A stretch of 64,000 nt of DNA from Alistipes sp. dk3624 (GCF_009557455.1 NZ_CP045651.1:2955768-3019767), one strand, 5' to 3'. Counted from the stretch's first letter, positions 9,060 to 18,137 are shown. The notes: a model not told the origin generated them from the letters alone. Numbers and translations are program-made.

Positions 9060-10871
9060 TTATTTTTTAAATTGGTAGCGGTAGCGGAAGCGTCCGTTCG
9101 GCGCGGCGTCTCCGTCCGAGAGACATTCCTGGATATCGCCTTCTTCGACCGCATTGTCGATCCATTTGAAGTCGATCGCGAAATCGTTCGCATTCGCGAT
9201 TCCGATCGCCTGGGCGGGAACCGCCACGACCAGTTCGTTGCCGGCGACCCGGTAGTCCAGATCGGCGATTTTCTGCCAGTTCCAGCCGTTCAACGACTTT
9301 TCGAGGCTCGTTTTATTGTCGGTCACGTCGTTGTTGATCCGGTACTGGAAACCTTCCCAGTTACCCGATTCGCTGCCTTTGACATCCAGGAACAGCCGCA
9401 TCCATTTCGGATCGGAGAACGGGGTTACCGGCGCTGCCGTGCGGACGTAGAAATAGAGCGTTTTGCCGTCGTTGGCGACTTTTGCGGTCAGAATGTCGTT
9501 CCGTCCCGTGTTGTTGACGTACTGTCCTACGCTTCCGTAACCGTAATGGTTCCGGTGGAAGACATCCCCTTTGTCGTCGGCGAATTCCGCTTTTACTTTG
9601 TTCCATGCCTGCATGTCGCCGAGGTCGATCGTCTGGTAAGCCGAATAGACCGGCGTCGGTTCCACGCCTTTGTAGCGGCGGATGAAGTCGCAGAGTTGGT
9701 AGTAATAGTTGTCGCCGAAGTCGCCGCGTAGCGGTTCGATGTCGCGGCTGAACTCATGGTTGAAAAGATCCACGAAATAGCTGTCCCCTTTTTTGCAATC
9801 GTATTCGCCTACTTTATGGATGCCGCCCGGATTGACGAACCGCATGGCCGTCCACTCGTTCCAGCCGGAGAAGTAGATGAATTCCGGGTCGACCTCCATG
9901 GCGCGTTCGAACTGTTCCCGGAAACAGAGCCCTTCGCCGGAGCGCCAGTGCTCTTTGTCCGGCTGCGCGCCGTCATGATAGCTGCGTCCCACCTGTTTCA
10001 TGTCGTTCGTAACGATCGGGTGCGTCGCGGGCGATACCGCGATCATCTCGGGTTTGTCGGGACGGTCGTGCCAGCCGTATTTCTGCGGATAGATATCCGC
10101 CCACGGGCATTTGTCGTGTCCGTCGCCGAACCAGTCCCATGCCGAGCAGAACCACGAATGACGCACGGTGAAAAAGCCGGCCATGTCCGGCGTGATTCCT
10201 TCCGGCGGACAGAAGATCAGCGGCTTGCCTTTCCAGCGGAACCACAGCTCTTTGTACAAATTTTTACCGTAGAAGCTGTCGAACAGGTTTTCCAGCGTTT
10301 CCTTGGCGTTGGTGTTGAAGATAAACGAGATTTGCGGGGTTTTGTTTCCCTCCTTACGCATTTTGGTGTAGACGTCGCAGATTTGTTTGACCACAGGCAG
10401 GTAGATCGCCTGGTTGGTTACGTCGAACATGATCATGTCCACGCCTGCGTCGGACAGCATTTGAGCATGCTTGCGGATGACCCATTCGTCGTTGGCGACG
10501 TAATAGCCCAGGTAGGGTTCGCCCCAATGATGCATCGCGTGTTCCGCGCCATATTGCGGATTCTGCGGGTTCGCATCGATGATTTTCTGGTTGTCGTACG
10601 GACTCAGCGAGTCGGCTGCGGTGGGAACCATCACTGCATTGTCGGGGTTCGATGCCGGTCGGTCGTATCCGTGCACGCCGTGCCAGATGACGAAAAACAT
10701 GCCGACGACCTTGTTTTTGCGGGGTTTGCCGTATTGATCCGTCGTACCGATTTTACGACCCAGCGCATCCTGCGCCGTCCAGGTATCCGGTTTGGTCTGC
10801 GCCGGGGCTTCCGTCCCGATTGCCGTCAGCAAAGCGGACAGCAAAAGCGCCGAGATAGTGGTTTTTTTCAT
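9060..10871 (-). CDS. GH71/99-like glycoside hydrolase, secreted, paralogue 3
   Basis: The 603-residue protein has an ordinary SPI signal ending near APAQ at residues 22-25, with no lipobox, so it is likely periplasmic or secreted rather than lipid-anchored. It follows the array's pattern TWTAQDALGRKIG, HAQMLSDAGVDMIMFDVTN, FSGWNEWTAMRF near residue 337 and FSRDIEPLRGDFGDNYYYQ, then the CBM9/DOMON-like C-terminal domain. Its stop-to-start gap to paralogue 4 is two bases, so the two are surely co-transcribed. Confidence 0.82.
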   Translation of the reverse strand: MKKTTISALLLSALLTAIGTEAPAQTKPDTWTAQDALGRKIGTTDQYGKPRKNKVVGMFFVIWHGVHGYDRPASNPDNAVMVPTAADSLSPYDNQKIIDANPQNPQYGAEHAMHHWGEPYLGYYVANDEWVIRKHAQMLSDAGVDMIMFDVTNQAIYLPVVKQICDVYTKMRKEGNKTPQISFIFNTNAKETLENLFDSFYGKNLYKELWFRWKGKPLIFCPPEGITPDMAGFFTVRHSWFCSAWDWFGDGHDKCPWADIYPQKYGWHDRPDKPEMIAVSPATHPIVTNDMKQVGRSYHDGAQPDKEHWRSGEGLCFREQFERAMEVDPEFIYFSGWNEWTAMRFVNPGGIHKVGEYDCKKGDSYFVDLFNHEFSRDIEPLRGDFGDNYYYQLCDFIRRYKGVEPTPVYSAYQTIDLGDMQAWNKVKAEFADDKGDVFHRNHYGYGSVGQYVNNTGRNDILTAKVANDGKTLYFYVRTAAPVTPFSDPKWMRLFLDVKGSESGNWEGFQYRINNDVTDNKTSLEKSLNGWNWQKIADLDYRVAGNELVVAVPAQAIGIANANDFAIDFKWIDNAVEEGDIQECLSDGDAAPNGRFRYRYQFKK

Positions 10872-10873
10872 GA

Positions 10874-12721
10874 TTATCGGGTTTTATCAGGTTGTTGTTC
10901 GAAAATATATCGGTATCTGAACCGTCCGTTGGGCGCGGCGTCTCCGTCCGAGAGGCACTGTTGGATGTCTCCCTGGTCGACCGCGTTGTCGATCCACTTG
11001 AAATCCACGGTGAAGCTCTTCGGATTTTTCATTCCGATCGCGGCGAACGGAACCGCAACGACCATTTCGTTGTCCGAGACGCGGTAATCCAAGTCGGCGA
11101 TCTTTTCCCAATTCCATCCGTTGCGCGACCGCGACAGCGCGGTTTTCGATTCGTCGGCGGCCGGATTTCCGACCGCATACTGGAATCCTTCCCAGTCGGG
11201 CAGCTCGGAGCCTTTCACGTCGATGAACAGCCGCATCCATTTCGGGTCGGTGCAGGGCGTGATCGGCCGGTCGGTGCGGACGTAGAACCACAGCGTTTTT
11301 CCGTCGTTGGCCATTTTCGCTTCGACGATGTCGTTGCGTCCGGTCGTATTGATCAACTGTCCGATCCGTCCGTAACCGAAGTGGTCGCGGTGGAACGTGT
11401 CGCCCCGGTCGTCCGCGTAAACGGCTTTGACCTGCTGCCAGGTCGTCATGTCGCCCGGGTCGATTCGGTGAATGTCCGAATGTACCTCGATCGGTTCCAC
11501 GCCTTTGTAGCGGCGGATGAAGTCGCAGAGCTGGTAGTAGTAGTTGTCGCCGAACCCGCCGCGCAGCGGTTCGATGTCGCGGCTGTATTCGTGATTGTAG
11601 TCGTCGCAGAAATAGCTGTCTCCGATTTTACACTCGTTATTTGCCAGGGTCAGGATCTCGCCCTGATTGATGAAGCGCATCGCGCTCCATTCGTTCCATC
11701 CGGTGAAGAACAGGAAATCCGGATCGACCTCCATGGCCCGCGAAAACTGTTCGTTGAAATGGAGTCCTTCGCCGGAGCGTTGTTCCGCTTCGGTCAGCGG
11801 TTGGCGGCCGTTGTGAAAGCTTCGGCCGATCCTCTGTACGCGATCCCGGCGATCGGTAGGATGGGTGGCGGGAGCGACCGACATCATTTCGGCGACGTTC
11901 GGGTCTTCGTCCCATCCGTAGTTCTGCGGATAGTAGTCCGCCCAGGGGCAGCAGCGCTGGCCGTCGCGGAACCAGGGTTCCCGCGAGTCGAACCAGCAGT
12001 GGCGCGTCGTGAAAAACGCATCCATTTCCGGAGTCAGCGCTTCCCGGGGGCAGAATACCAGCGGTTTGCCCTGCCAGCGGAACCACAGTTCTTCGTACAG
12101 TCCTTTCGAATAGATGTTGTCGTACATCTTTTTCAGCGTCTCTTTGCCGTTGGGCAGCAGCGTGTGGAATACGCACGAGATCTGCGGCGTCCGGTTTCCT
12201 TCGCTGCGCATTTTCCGGTAAACTTCCATCAGCTTGGTCACGATCGGCAGATAGATCACTTCGTTGGTCATGTCGATGATGATAACGTCCACGCCGGCGT
12301 CGGAAAGCATTTGCGCGTGTTTGCGGATGACCCACTCGTCGTTGGCGACGTAATAGCCCAGGTAGGGTTCGCCCCAGTGGTGGAAAGCCCCGACCGGTCC
12401 GTACTGCGGGGCGTCCGGACGCTCGTCCAGCAATTTCTGGATGTCGTACGGACTTAGCGTGTCGTTTTTGCCGGGGACGATCACATCCATGTCGGGGCGC
12501 GCTTCGTAGTGGTCGTATCCGTGCGCACCGTGCCAGACGACGAAGAACATGCCGACCGTTTTGCCCGGACGCGGTTTTCCGTACTGAGCGTCCGTGCCGA
12601 TCGTGCGTCCCAGCGCGTCCTGCGCCGTCCAGGTCGGCGGCACGACCTGCGCCGCAGCCGCCCCGCCCGTTATACTCAGCAAGCAGACGAGGCGTAGTAT
12701 TCTGAATTTTATCGTTTTCAT
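10874..12721 (-). CDS. GH71/99-like glycoside hydrolase, secreted, paralogue 4
   Basis: The open frame runs far upstream, but those first 249 codons are only the antisense-frame shadow of paralogue 5's 3' end. The real start is the ATG at 12719-12721, giving 615 residues with an SPI signal MKTIKFRILRLVCLLSITGG followed by AAAAQ. Catalytic motifs are as in paralogue 3 (TGWNEWSAMRF near residue 340). The last roughly 230 residues are almost identical to paralogue 5, whereas the first 370 are clearly diverged, which suggests gene conversion. The C-terminus carries an extra tail (EQQPDKTR). Confidence 0.82.
   Translation of the reverse strand: MKTIKFRILRLVCLLSITGGAAAAQVVPPTWTAQDALGRTIGTDAQYGKPRPGKTVGMFFVVWHGAHGYDHYEARPDMDVIVPGKNDTLSPYDIQKLLDERPDAPQYGPVGAFHHWGEPYLGYYVANDEWVIRKHAQMLSDAGVDVIIIDMTNEVIYLPIVTKLMEVYRKMRSEGNRTPQISCVFHTLLPNGKETLKKMYDNIYSKGLYEELWFRWQGKPLVFCPREALTPEMDAFFTTRHCWFDSREPWFRDGQRCCPWADYYPQNYGWDEDPNVAEMMSVAPATHPTDRRDRVQRIGRSFHNGRQPLTEAEQRSGEGLHFNEQFSRAMEVDPDFLFFTGWNEWSAMRFINQGEILTLANNECKIGDSYFCDDYNHEYSRDIEPLRGGFGDNYYYQLCDFIRRYKGVEPIEVHSDIHRIDPGDMTTWQQVKAVYADDRGDTFHRDHFGYGRIGQLINTTGRNDIVEAKMANDGKTLWFYVRTDRPITPCTDPKWMRLFIDVKGSELPDWEGFQYAVGNPAADESKTALSRSRNGWNWEKIADLDYRVSDNEMVVAVPFAAIGMKNPKSFTVDFKWIDNAVDQGDIQQCLSDGDAAPNGRFRYRYIFEQQPDKTR
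10908..11600. repeat. Near-identical 693-base tract, copy A (GH71/99-like paralogue 4)
   Basis: Aligned by eye with 12767-13459 at a constant offset of 1859 bases, with about nine mismatches and no indel. It covers the 3' third of the gene and stops abruptly at both ends. Confidence 0.9.
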
Positions 12722-12750
12722 AGATAGGTTTGTTGGGTTTGTTTGCCGGG

Positions 12751-14580
12751 TTATCTGCTGAAGGCGTATCGGTATCTGAACCGTCCGTTGGGCGCGGCGT
12801 CTCCGTCCGAGAGGCACTGCTGGATGTCTCCCTGATCGACCGCGTTGTCGATCCACTTGAAATCCACGGTGAAGTTCTTCGGATTTTTCACTCCGATTGC
12901 GGCGAACGGAACCGCAACGACCATTTCGTTGTCCGAGACGCGGTAATCCAGGTCGGCGATCTTTTCCCAATTCCATCCGTTGCGCGACCGCGACAGCGCG
13001 GTTTTCGATCCGTCGGCGGCCGGATTTCCGACCGCATACTGGAATCCTTCCCAGTCGGGCAGCTCGGAGCCTTTCACGTCGATGAACAGCCGCATCCATT
13101 TCGGGTCGGTGCAGGGCGTGATCGGCCGGTCGGTGCGGACGTAGAACCACAGCGTTTTTCCGTCGTTGGCCATTTTCGCTTCGACGATGTCGTTGCGTCC
13201 GGTCGTATTGATCAACTGTCCGATCCGTCCGTAACCGAAGTGGTCGCGGTGGAACGTGTCGCCCCGGTCGTCCGCGTAAACGGCTTTGACCTGCTGCCAG
13301 GTCGTCATGTCGCCCGGGTCGATTCGGTGAATGTCCGAATGTACCTCGATCGGTTCCACGCCTTTGTAGCGGCGGATAAAGTCGCAGAGCTGGTAGTAGT
13401 AGTTGTCGCCGAACCCGCCGCGCAGCGGTTCGATGTCGCGGCTGTATTCGTGGTTGTAGAGATCCCAAAAATAAGTGTCACCCTCTTTCAGATCCCGGTC
13501 GCCGCACTTGAGAAAGTCGTTGTGGTCGATGATCCGGATCGCCGTCCATTCGTTCCATCCGGCGAAGAAGACAAATTCCGGATCGAGCTCCATTGCTCGC
13601 GAGAACTGTTCGGCGAAACAGAGCCCCTGCTCCGAATGTTGATGCGCCTTGTCGGGTTGCTGTCCGTTGTGGTAGCTGCGTCCGACGCGGCGTACGCGTC
13701 CTCCGTCGGTGATCGGGTGGGTGGCCGGAGCGACCGAAACCGCTTCCGGCTTATCGGGCGATTCGTGCCAGCCCGCATTCTGCGGATAGTAGTCGGCCCA
13801 CGGCCATTTGTCGCGTCCGTCGCCGAACCACTCCCACTCCGGAAGCGAGCAGAACCACGAATGCCGGATCGTGAAAAAGTCGGCGAACTGCGGCGTTACG
13901 TCCTGCGGAGGGCATAGGATCAGCGGTTTCCCTTTCCAGTAGAACCATAGATCTTTGTACAGTCCTTTTGCGTAAAAATTGTCGTACAGACGTTGGACGG
14001 TCTCCCGGGCCTGCGTGTTGAAGATGAATGACAGTTGCGGGGTTCTTCCGCCTGCTTCCCGGATCTGCGTATATACTTTGCAGAGGTTTTTCAACTGCGG
14101 CAGGTAGATCACCGCATTGGTCAGGTCGACGATGATGACGTCCACGCCCGCATCGGTCAGCATTTGCGCGTGTTTGCGGATTACCCAATCGTCGTCGGCC
14201 AGGTAGTAACCCAGGTAGGGTTCTCCCCAGTGATGGAATACCCACTGCGGTCCGTATTGCGGATTCTGCGGATTTTCGGTCATCAGTTTCTGGTTGTCGT
14301 ACGGACTCAGCGTATCGGTCGGCTGCGGAATGCGGACGCCTTCGTCGGGCAATTGCTTCATGTAGGTGTCGTAACCGCTCGTGCCGTGCCAGATGACGAA
14401 GAACATGCCGACCGTTTTGCCCGGTCTCGGAGCGCCGTACTGTTCGGTCGATCCGATCGTGCGTCCCAGTGCATCCTGCGCCGTCCATGTCTGCGGGCGC
14501 GTCGCGGGGGGAGCGCAAAACAGCGTTTGCGGCGTCGTCAGAGCAGTTGCCAGTAAGATGCTTAGGTAGAGTTTTTTCAT
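12751..14580 (-). CDS. GH71/99-like glycoside hydrolase, secreted, paralogue 5
   Basis: The 609-residue protein has an SPI signal MKKLYLSILLATALTTPQTLFCA; a cysteine lies near its end but does not sit in a convincing lipobox. It shares the array's catalytic motifs (HAQMLTDAGVDVIIVDLTN, FAGWNEWTAIRI near residue 340, YSRDIEPLRGGFGDNYYYQ) and the C-terminal CBM9/DOMON-like domain. It is the first GH71/99-like gene reached by transcripts coming from the GH43 genes. A GC-rich hairpin precedes it, and 29 bases separate it from paralogue 4. Confidence 0.82.
   Translation of the reverse strand: MKKLYLSILLATALTTPQTLFCAPPATRPQTWTAQDALGRTIGSTEQYGAPRPGKTVGMFFVIWHGTSGYDTYMKQLPDEGVRIPQPTDTLSPYDNQKLMTENPQNPQYGPQWVFHHWGEPYLGYYLADDDWVIRKHAQMLTDAGVDVIIVDLTNAVIYLPQLKNLCKVYTQIREAGGRTPQLSFIFNTQARETVQRLYDNFYAKGLYKDLWFYWKGKPLILCPPQDVTPQFADFFTIRHSWFCSLPEWEWFGDGRDKWPWADYYPQNAGWHESPDKPEAVSVAPATHPITDGGRVRRVGRSYHNGQQPDKAHQHSEQGLCFAEQFSRAMELDPEFVFFAGWNEWTAIRIIDHNDFLKCGDRDLKEGDTYFWDLYNHEYSRDIEPLRGGFGDNYYYQLCDFIRRYKGVEPIEVHSDIHRIDPGDMTTWQQVKAVYADDRGDTFHRDHFGYGRIGQLINTTGRNDIVEAKMANDGKTLWFYVRTDRPITPCTDPKWMRLFIDVKGSELPDWEGFQYAVGNPAADGSKTALSRSRNGWNWEKIADLDYRVSDNEMVVAVPFAAIGVKNPKNFTVDFKWIDNAVDQGDIQQCLSDGDAAPNGRFRYRYAFSR
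12767..13459. repeat. Near-identical 693-base tract, copy B (GH71/99-like paralogue 5)
   Basis: Partner of 10908-11600. Only about three amino-acid differences result over some 230 residues (E/G, M/V, S/N). Confidence 0.9.
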
Positions 14581-14616
14581 AGATTAGGTTTTAAGGTCGT
14601 AGGTTTGCAGGTTAAA

Positions 14617-14647
14617 GGAACAGCCGGAGTCCGACTCCGGCTGTTCC
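14617..14647. terminator. Hairpin between GH43 gene and GH71/99-like paralogue 5
   Basis: Perfect 14-base arms GGAACAGCCGGAGT (14617-14630) and ACTCCGGCTGTTCC (14634-14647) have a three-base loop and follow the GH43 stop on the minus strand. No T-run follows, so it may attenuate rather than end transcription into the GH71/99-like genes. Confidence 0.6.
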
Positions 14648-14663
14648 GGTCGTATCGGGTCGT

Positions 14664-15974
14664 CTACTGCTTTCCGAAACGGAACGCGTCGACCGTAAAC
14701 AACTCGTCTGCGTCTTTGTCGCCGGTGAAACGCAGCGTCAGGGCATGTACCCCCTTGACAGGCTGTATTTTTGCGGTCAGCGTGACCGGTTTCCCGTCGT
14801 CCGACGCCGGAACATCGACGACGCCTACCGGCGGGGTCCACAGGTTGTCGATCCATACTTCGATCTTGCCTCCGGCTTTCGGGGTGACGTCCACCGTAAA
14901 GCTGTCGGCCCCGTCTCCGAAATCGAGGTATTTATAGACGGCGTAATTTTCGTTCTGTATGCCGCTCAGTTCTTCGTTATCCGGTGCGCAGAGGCGTATC
15001 CGCGTATTTCCCCACAGCAGACACGCCCGTTCCGCCCCGGTTTTGTCGAATGCGTTCAGCGGATCGCCGGCTCCCTGAGAGGTCATTTCCACTTCGTTGA
15101 TGCTTCCGTCTTCGTTGAATGTGATCGGTTCCATACAGGCTTTGCGCATCGACCGAGCGCCGTTCGTCGTCCGGTGGTAGAGTACGTACCATTGTCCGTT
15201 GAACTCGCAGATCGAGCCGTGGTTGTTCCACGATTCGGGATCGCATCCGGCGTTATCGACGATTACGCCGCCGTATTTGAACGGTCCGAGCGGCGATTTC
15301 GACGTCGCATAGCCGATGCAGGTCGGACGTCCTTTGCGCAGGTGAGCGTAAACCATGTAATAGATTCCGTTGCGCTTGCGCATACTGCTGCCTTCGTGGA
15401 AAAAGTGATCTTTTTCAGTGACCAGTCCGTCTACTATCGTCGTAGTGTCCACTTCCAGCATGTTGTCTTTCAGTTTGGCCCCTTTGGCCGAGAATTGCCC
15501 CCAGTAGAGGTACGCCTGTCCGTCGTCGTCGACGAAGACCGCCGGGTCGATCTGCGAAATACCTTTCATCGGCTGACCGTTTTTGAACGGTCCGTCGGGC
15601 GAGTCCGATACAGCCACGCCTTCGTCGATCGCGTCCCGCATACTGTAATATAAATAGTATTTGCCGTTTTTGTAAGCGGCGTCCGAAGCGTAGAGTTCGC
15701 CGTCGCTGTACGGAACCTGGTCGTTCGGCCCCTTCGAGGCGAAAGCGTTTTTGGTGATCTTCCAGTTTTTCAGGTCGGATGTCGACAGCAGGTCGTAACT
15801 CCACGAACAGTAGTAGTCCGGGCTTTCGTCGCGCGAAACGTAGAGGTACAGTTTCCCGTCCTTCCATTGGTGTCCTTCGGGATCGGCCAGGTATACTCCC
15901 GGCGGAACGATCGGGTTTTGTCCGTAAAGCGTGCCGCAAGCCAGCAGGCCGGCAATAAACAGTGATTTTTTCAT
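14664..15974 (-). CDS. GH43 glycoside hydrolase with C-terminal carbohydrate-binding-like domain
   Basis: GH43 enzymes cut arabinose-, xylose- or galactose-type linkages with a five-bladed beta-propeller. The 436-residue protein has an SPI signal (MKKSLFIAGLLACGTLYGQ). The expected acidic triad is visible: Asp31 in LADPEGH (general base), Asp143 in QIDPAVF (pKa modulator) and Glu194 in FHEGSSM (general acid). From about residue 310 a beta-rich CBM6-like domain follows, ending VDAFRFGKQ. It lies 68 bases after a second GH43 gene and upstream of the GH71/99-like genes, in one apparent operon. The exact linkage cannot be read from sequence. Confidence 0.87.
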   Translation of the reverse strand: MKKSLFIAGLLACGTLYGQNPIVPPGVYLADPEGHQWKDGKLYLYVSRDESPDYYCSWSYDLLSTSDLKNWKITKNAFASKGPNDQVPYSDGELYASDAAYKNGKYYLYYSMRDAIDEGVAVSDSPDGPFKNGQPMKGISQIDPAVFVDDDGQAYLYWGQFSAKGAKLKDNMLEVDTTTIVDGLVTEKDHFFHEGSSMRKRNGIYYMVYAHLRKGRPTCIGYATSKSPLGPFKYGGVIVDNAGCDPESWNNHGSICEFNGQWYVLYHRTTNGARSMRKACMEPITFNEDGSINEVEMTSQGAGDPLNAFDKTGAERACLLWGNTRIRLCAPDNEELSGIQNENYAVYKYLDFGDGADSFTVDVTPKAGGKIEVWIDNLWTPPVGVVDVPASDDGKPVTLTAKIQPVKGVHALTLRFTGDKDADELFTVDAFRFGKQ

Positions 15975-16042
15975 TTCCAGATGGTCTATTGGGTAAAGTT
16001 AATAAAAATCGGATTAAAACGATAACGTATATGCGATCGATT

Positions 16043-17077
16043 TTACGGTACCGGCTGCGGCGTCGAAGTCGGGCCGTCCGTCTTCAGTTTGCCGTTTTTG
16101 TCGAAGAACAGCCGGTCGATGCACACCACCCGGTCGAACGATGGTTTCCGGCAGTCGGGATCGGCGTGACGGTGATAGACGATCCATAGTTTCCCGTCCT
16201 TCGTTCGGACGATCGAGTTGTGTCCCGGAGACGATACTCCTTTACTCAGGTCGGTCGTCATCAGCGGGTTGTCGTCGTATTTCGTCCACGGGCCGAGCGG
16301 GTGGGGGGCCGTCGCGATCCCGATTCCGTAGAACTCGAATCCGGTATCGTTGGCCGAGTAGGTCATATAATAGGTTTTCCCTTTTTTGATGACGGTGACC
16401 CCTTCGTTGCAACGGTTTACGTTCCAGCGCACTTTTTCCCACGGTTGCGATGCACGTGAGACCAGCCGCGGTTCGCCGACCATTCCCGAAAGATCCTTTT
16501 TCAGTTCCACGACGTAGTTCTCTCCGTATCCATAACCGTCCTGATTTCCGTTTTTGCTGAAGTACAGGTAGGGCGTTTTCGCTTTGTCGTCGTCCACGAA
16601 AATATGGCAATCGATGGCCGAATATCCCAGGTCGAACCACGGCGTATAAAGTTCTTCGAACGGCCCGTCCGGCGTGTCGCTGACGGCCAGGCACGACAAC
16701 AGTACGCCCCGTTCGGCGTTCAGGCAACTGTACGTCATGTAGAATTTTCCTTTATAGTACTTTACCTCCGGAGCCCAGAATGCCCCGGCGCCGAAATGCC
16801 CGGCCGATTTGCGAAACAGCGGCCCCCCGTATTCCCACGTCACGAGGTCTTTCGAGGTATAGTAATCGAAACCGCAGTCTCCGGCCGTGGTTCCGGTCAT
16901 GTAATAGGTACCTTTGTATTCGTATACGAACGGGTCGGCGACTTGCAACACTTCTCCGTCGGTCGTCCGTACCGGATTCGTGTACGTGTCTTTTTCGGAT
17001 TCCGGATTTCGGGCGCTGCCGTGCGTAGCAGGCGCCAGTAGACTGCATAATAAGAAAACGAGGATTGTGTTTTTCAT
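16043..17077 (-). CDS. GH43 glycoside hydrolase, single domain
   Basis: The 344-residue exported protein has an SPI signal (MKNTILVFLLCSLLAPATHGSA) and a compact GH43 propeller with no added binding domain. Acidic residues fit the family: Asp48 in VADPFVY, Asp156 in AIDCHIF and Glu225 in CNEGVTV. TYTNPV and FWAPEVKYYKGKFYMTYS are typical GH43 blade sequences. It is not close to the neighbouring GH43, so it probably acts on a different linkage of the same glycan. It starts 19 bases after the HAD phosphatase gene. Confidence 0.88.
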   Translation of the reverse strand: MKNTILVFLLCSLLAPATHGSARNPESEKDTYTNPVRTTDGEVLQVADPFVYEYKGTYYMTGTTAGDCGFDYYTSKDLVTWEYGGPLFRKSAGHFGAGAFWAPEVKYYKGKFYMTYSCLNAERGVLLSCLAVSDTPDGPFEELYTPWFDLGYSAIDCHIFVDDDKAKTPYLYFSKNGNQDGYGYGENYVVELKKDLSGMVGEPRLVSRASQPWEKVRWNVNRCNEGVTVIKKGKTYYMTYSANDTGFEFYGIGIATAPHPLGPWTKYDDNPLMTTDLSKGVSSPGHNSIVRTKDGKLWIVYHRHADPDCRKPSFDRVVCIDRLFFDKNGKLKTDGPTSTPQPVP

Positions 17078-17096
17078 GGGTCGTATCGGATTTGCG

Positions 17097-18026
17097 TTAT
17101 TGAATTGCAGAATTGGTGCGGTTTTGCGGAATTCCGTATGCCTTACATGCCCAGTCGTAACCTTCGTCCGGCACGTCGTTGCAGCGGACGGCGATCGTAT
17201 TCGGGTTCGTTTCCCAGAAAGCCTTTACCGTTTTGCCGCCCATCGCCTCTTCGGGTTTCGTGTCGTCCGGGTTGACGATTACGCGCAGACCGACCGATTC
17301 GAGCATCATCTCCATGTCTCCGCGCGAGTTGCCGCCGACCAGGATCGGCCGGGCCTTAATAAAGGTGTTGAGCGCTTCGGCTTTACCGGCGTCCTGCGGG
17401 ATCGGACGCACCGTTTCGTCGGTGACGATCCCGTCGCGGATGCAGGATTTGACTCCGATGATCCGGTCGACCGGAATCCCCAGCTCTTCGTGGATAAACC
17501 GCTGGTACAATAGTTCAGGAGAGGCCGTAATCACCCAGATTTCGATGCCGTATTCCTCGAGGTTTCCGAGCAGTTCTTTCATCTCCGGATAAAATTTCCG
17601 CTGGAATTTGTCGTGGAAACACTCCCAGCCGACCCGGCACATCTCGTCGGGAGTCATTCCGGCATAGAACCGGATGTAATTTTCGATGTAGGAGAAAGTG
17701 ACGTTGTCCCCGTCGATCAACTGCCGGCAGACCGCCCACTTCGTTTTCGAATTTTCATCCTTTTTGCCTTCGTAATTTTTACGGGCGAAATCGTAAGTGG
17801 CTTCGTCGGCGAGGTAGTACGGCGTTTGGCCGAGCAGCGTGCCGTCGCAGTCGAAAACGGCTACCTTGCGTTCTTTCATCGTGCGGGTGGAGTTCAGAAA
17901 CGATTCCAGTTTCCGGTTCGTTTCGGCGGAGAAGCCGGCGATCGGGCGGTAAGTTTGGGCGTTGACGCTCCATGCCAGCATCGCGAAAACGAGCGGTGCG
18001 ATCGACCGGAAGGTTTTTTTGATCAT
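17097..18026 (-). CDS. Exported HAD-superfamily phosphatase
   Basis: A predicted periplasmic phosphatase of about 309 residues. The ATG at 18026 gives a clean SPI signal (MIKKTFRSIAPLVFAMLAWS then VNAQ); an ATG seven codons earlier is the alternative. HAD motifs are VAVFDCDGTLLG (motif I), VITASPE (motif II), a Lys in DAGKAEAL and GNSRGDMEMM (motif IV). The insertion after motif I resembles exported phosphorylcholine-phosphatase-like proteins, but that is only a guess at substrate. It is first in the long carbohydrate operon, so it could remove phosphate from a phosphorylated glycan, though this is not shown. Confidence 0.78.
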   Translation of the reverse strand: MIKKTFRSIAPLVFAMLAWSVNAQTYRPIAGFSAETNRKLESFLNSTRTMKERKVAVFDCDGTLLGQTPYYLADEATYDFARKNYEGKKDENSKTKWAVCRQLIDGDNVTFSYIENYIRFYAGMTPDEMCRVGWECFHDKFQRKFYPEMKELLGNLEEYGIEIWVITASPELLYQRFIHEELGIPVDRIIGVKSCIRDGIVTDETVRPIPQDAGKAEALNTFIKARPILVGGNSRGDMEMMLESVGLRVIVNPDDTKPEEAMGGKTVKAFWETNPNTIAVRCNDVPDEGYDWACKAYGIPQNRTNSAIQ

Positions 18027-18099
18027 GTCGGTTCGGGTTTGAAACAATATACGGATTACAGATATGGTATAAGTCGATTCTGAAAAACGATTCGGATGT

Positions 18100-18107
18100 C
18101 AAATATA
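18100..18107 (-). promoter_or_regulatory. Promoter -7 box for the HAD-GH43-GH71/99 operon
   Basis: TATATTTG on the minus strand matches TAnnTTTG. It lies about 74 bases before the HAD phosphatase ATG and immediately beside the T-run of the hairpin at 18116-18137. Confidence 0.55.
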
Positions 18108-18108
18108 C

Positions 18109-18137
18109 AAAAAAGGTCCGGTATAAATACCGGACCC
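18109..18137 (-). terminator. Hairpin with T-run reading on the minus strand
   Basis: Arms GGTCCGGTAT and ATACCGGACC enclose a short AA loop, with six T on the minus-strand side. It is shaped as an intrinsic terminator for minus-strand transcripts entering from the right, although no minus-strand gene is recognised there. Confidence 0.65.

Noticed and set aside
12722..13468. 249-codon extension upstream of paralogue 4
   Set aside because: It overlaps paralogue 5 in another frame; the signal peptide at 12721 marks the real start.
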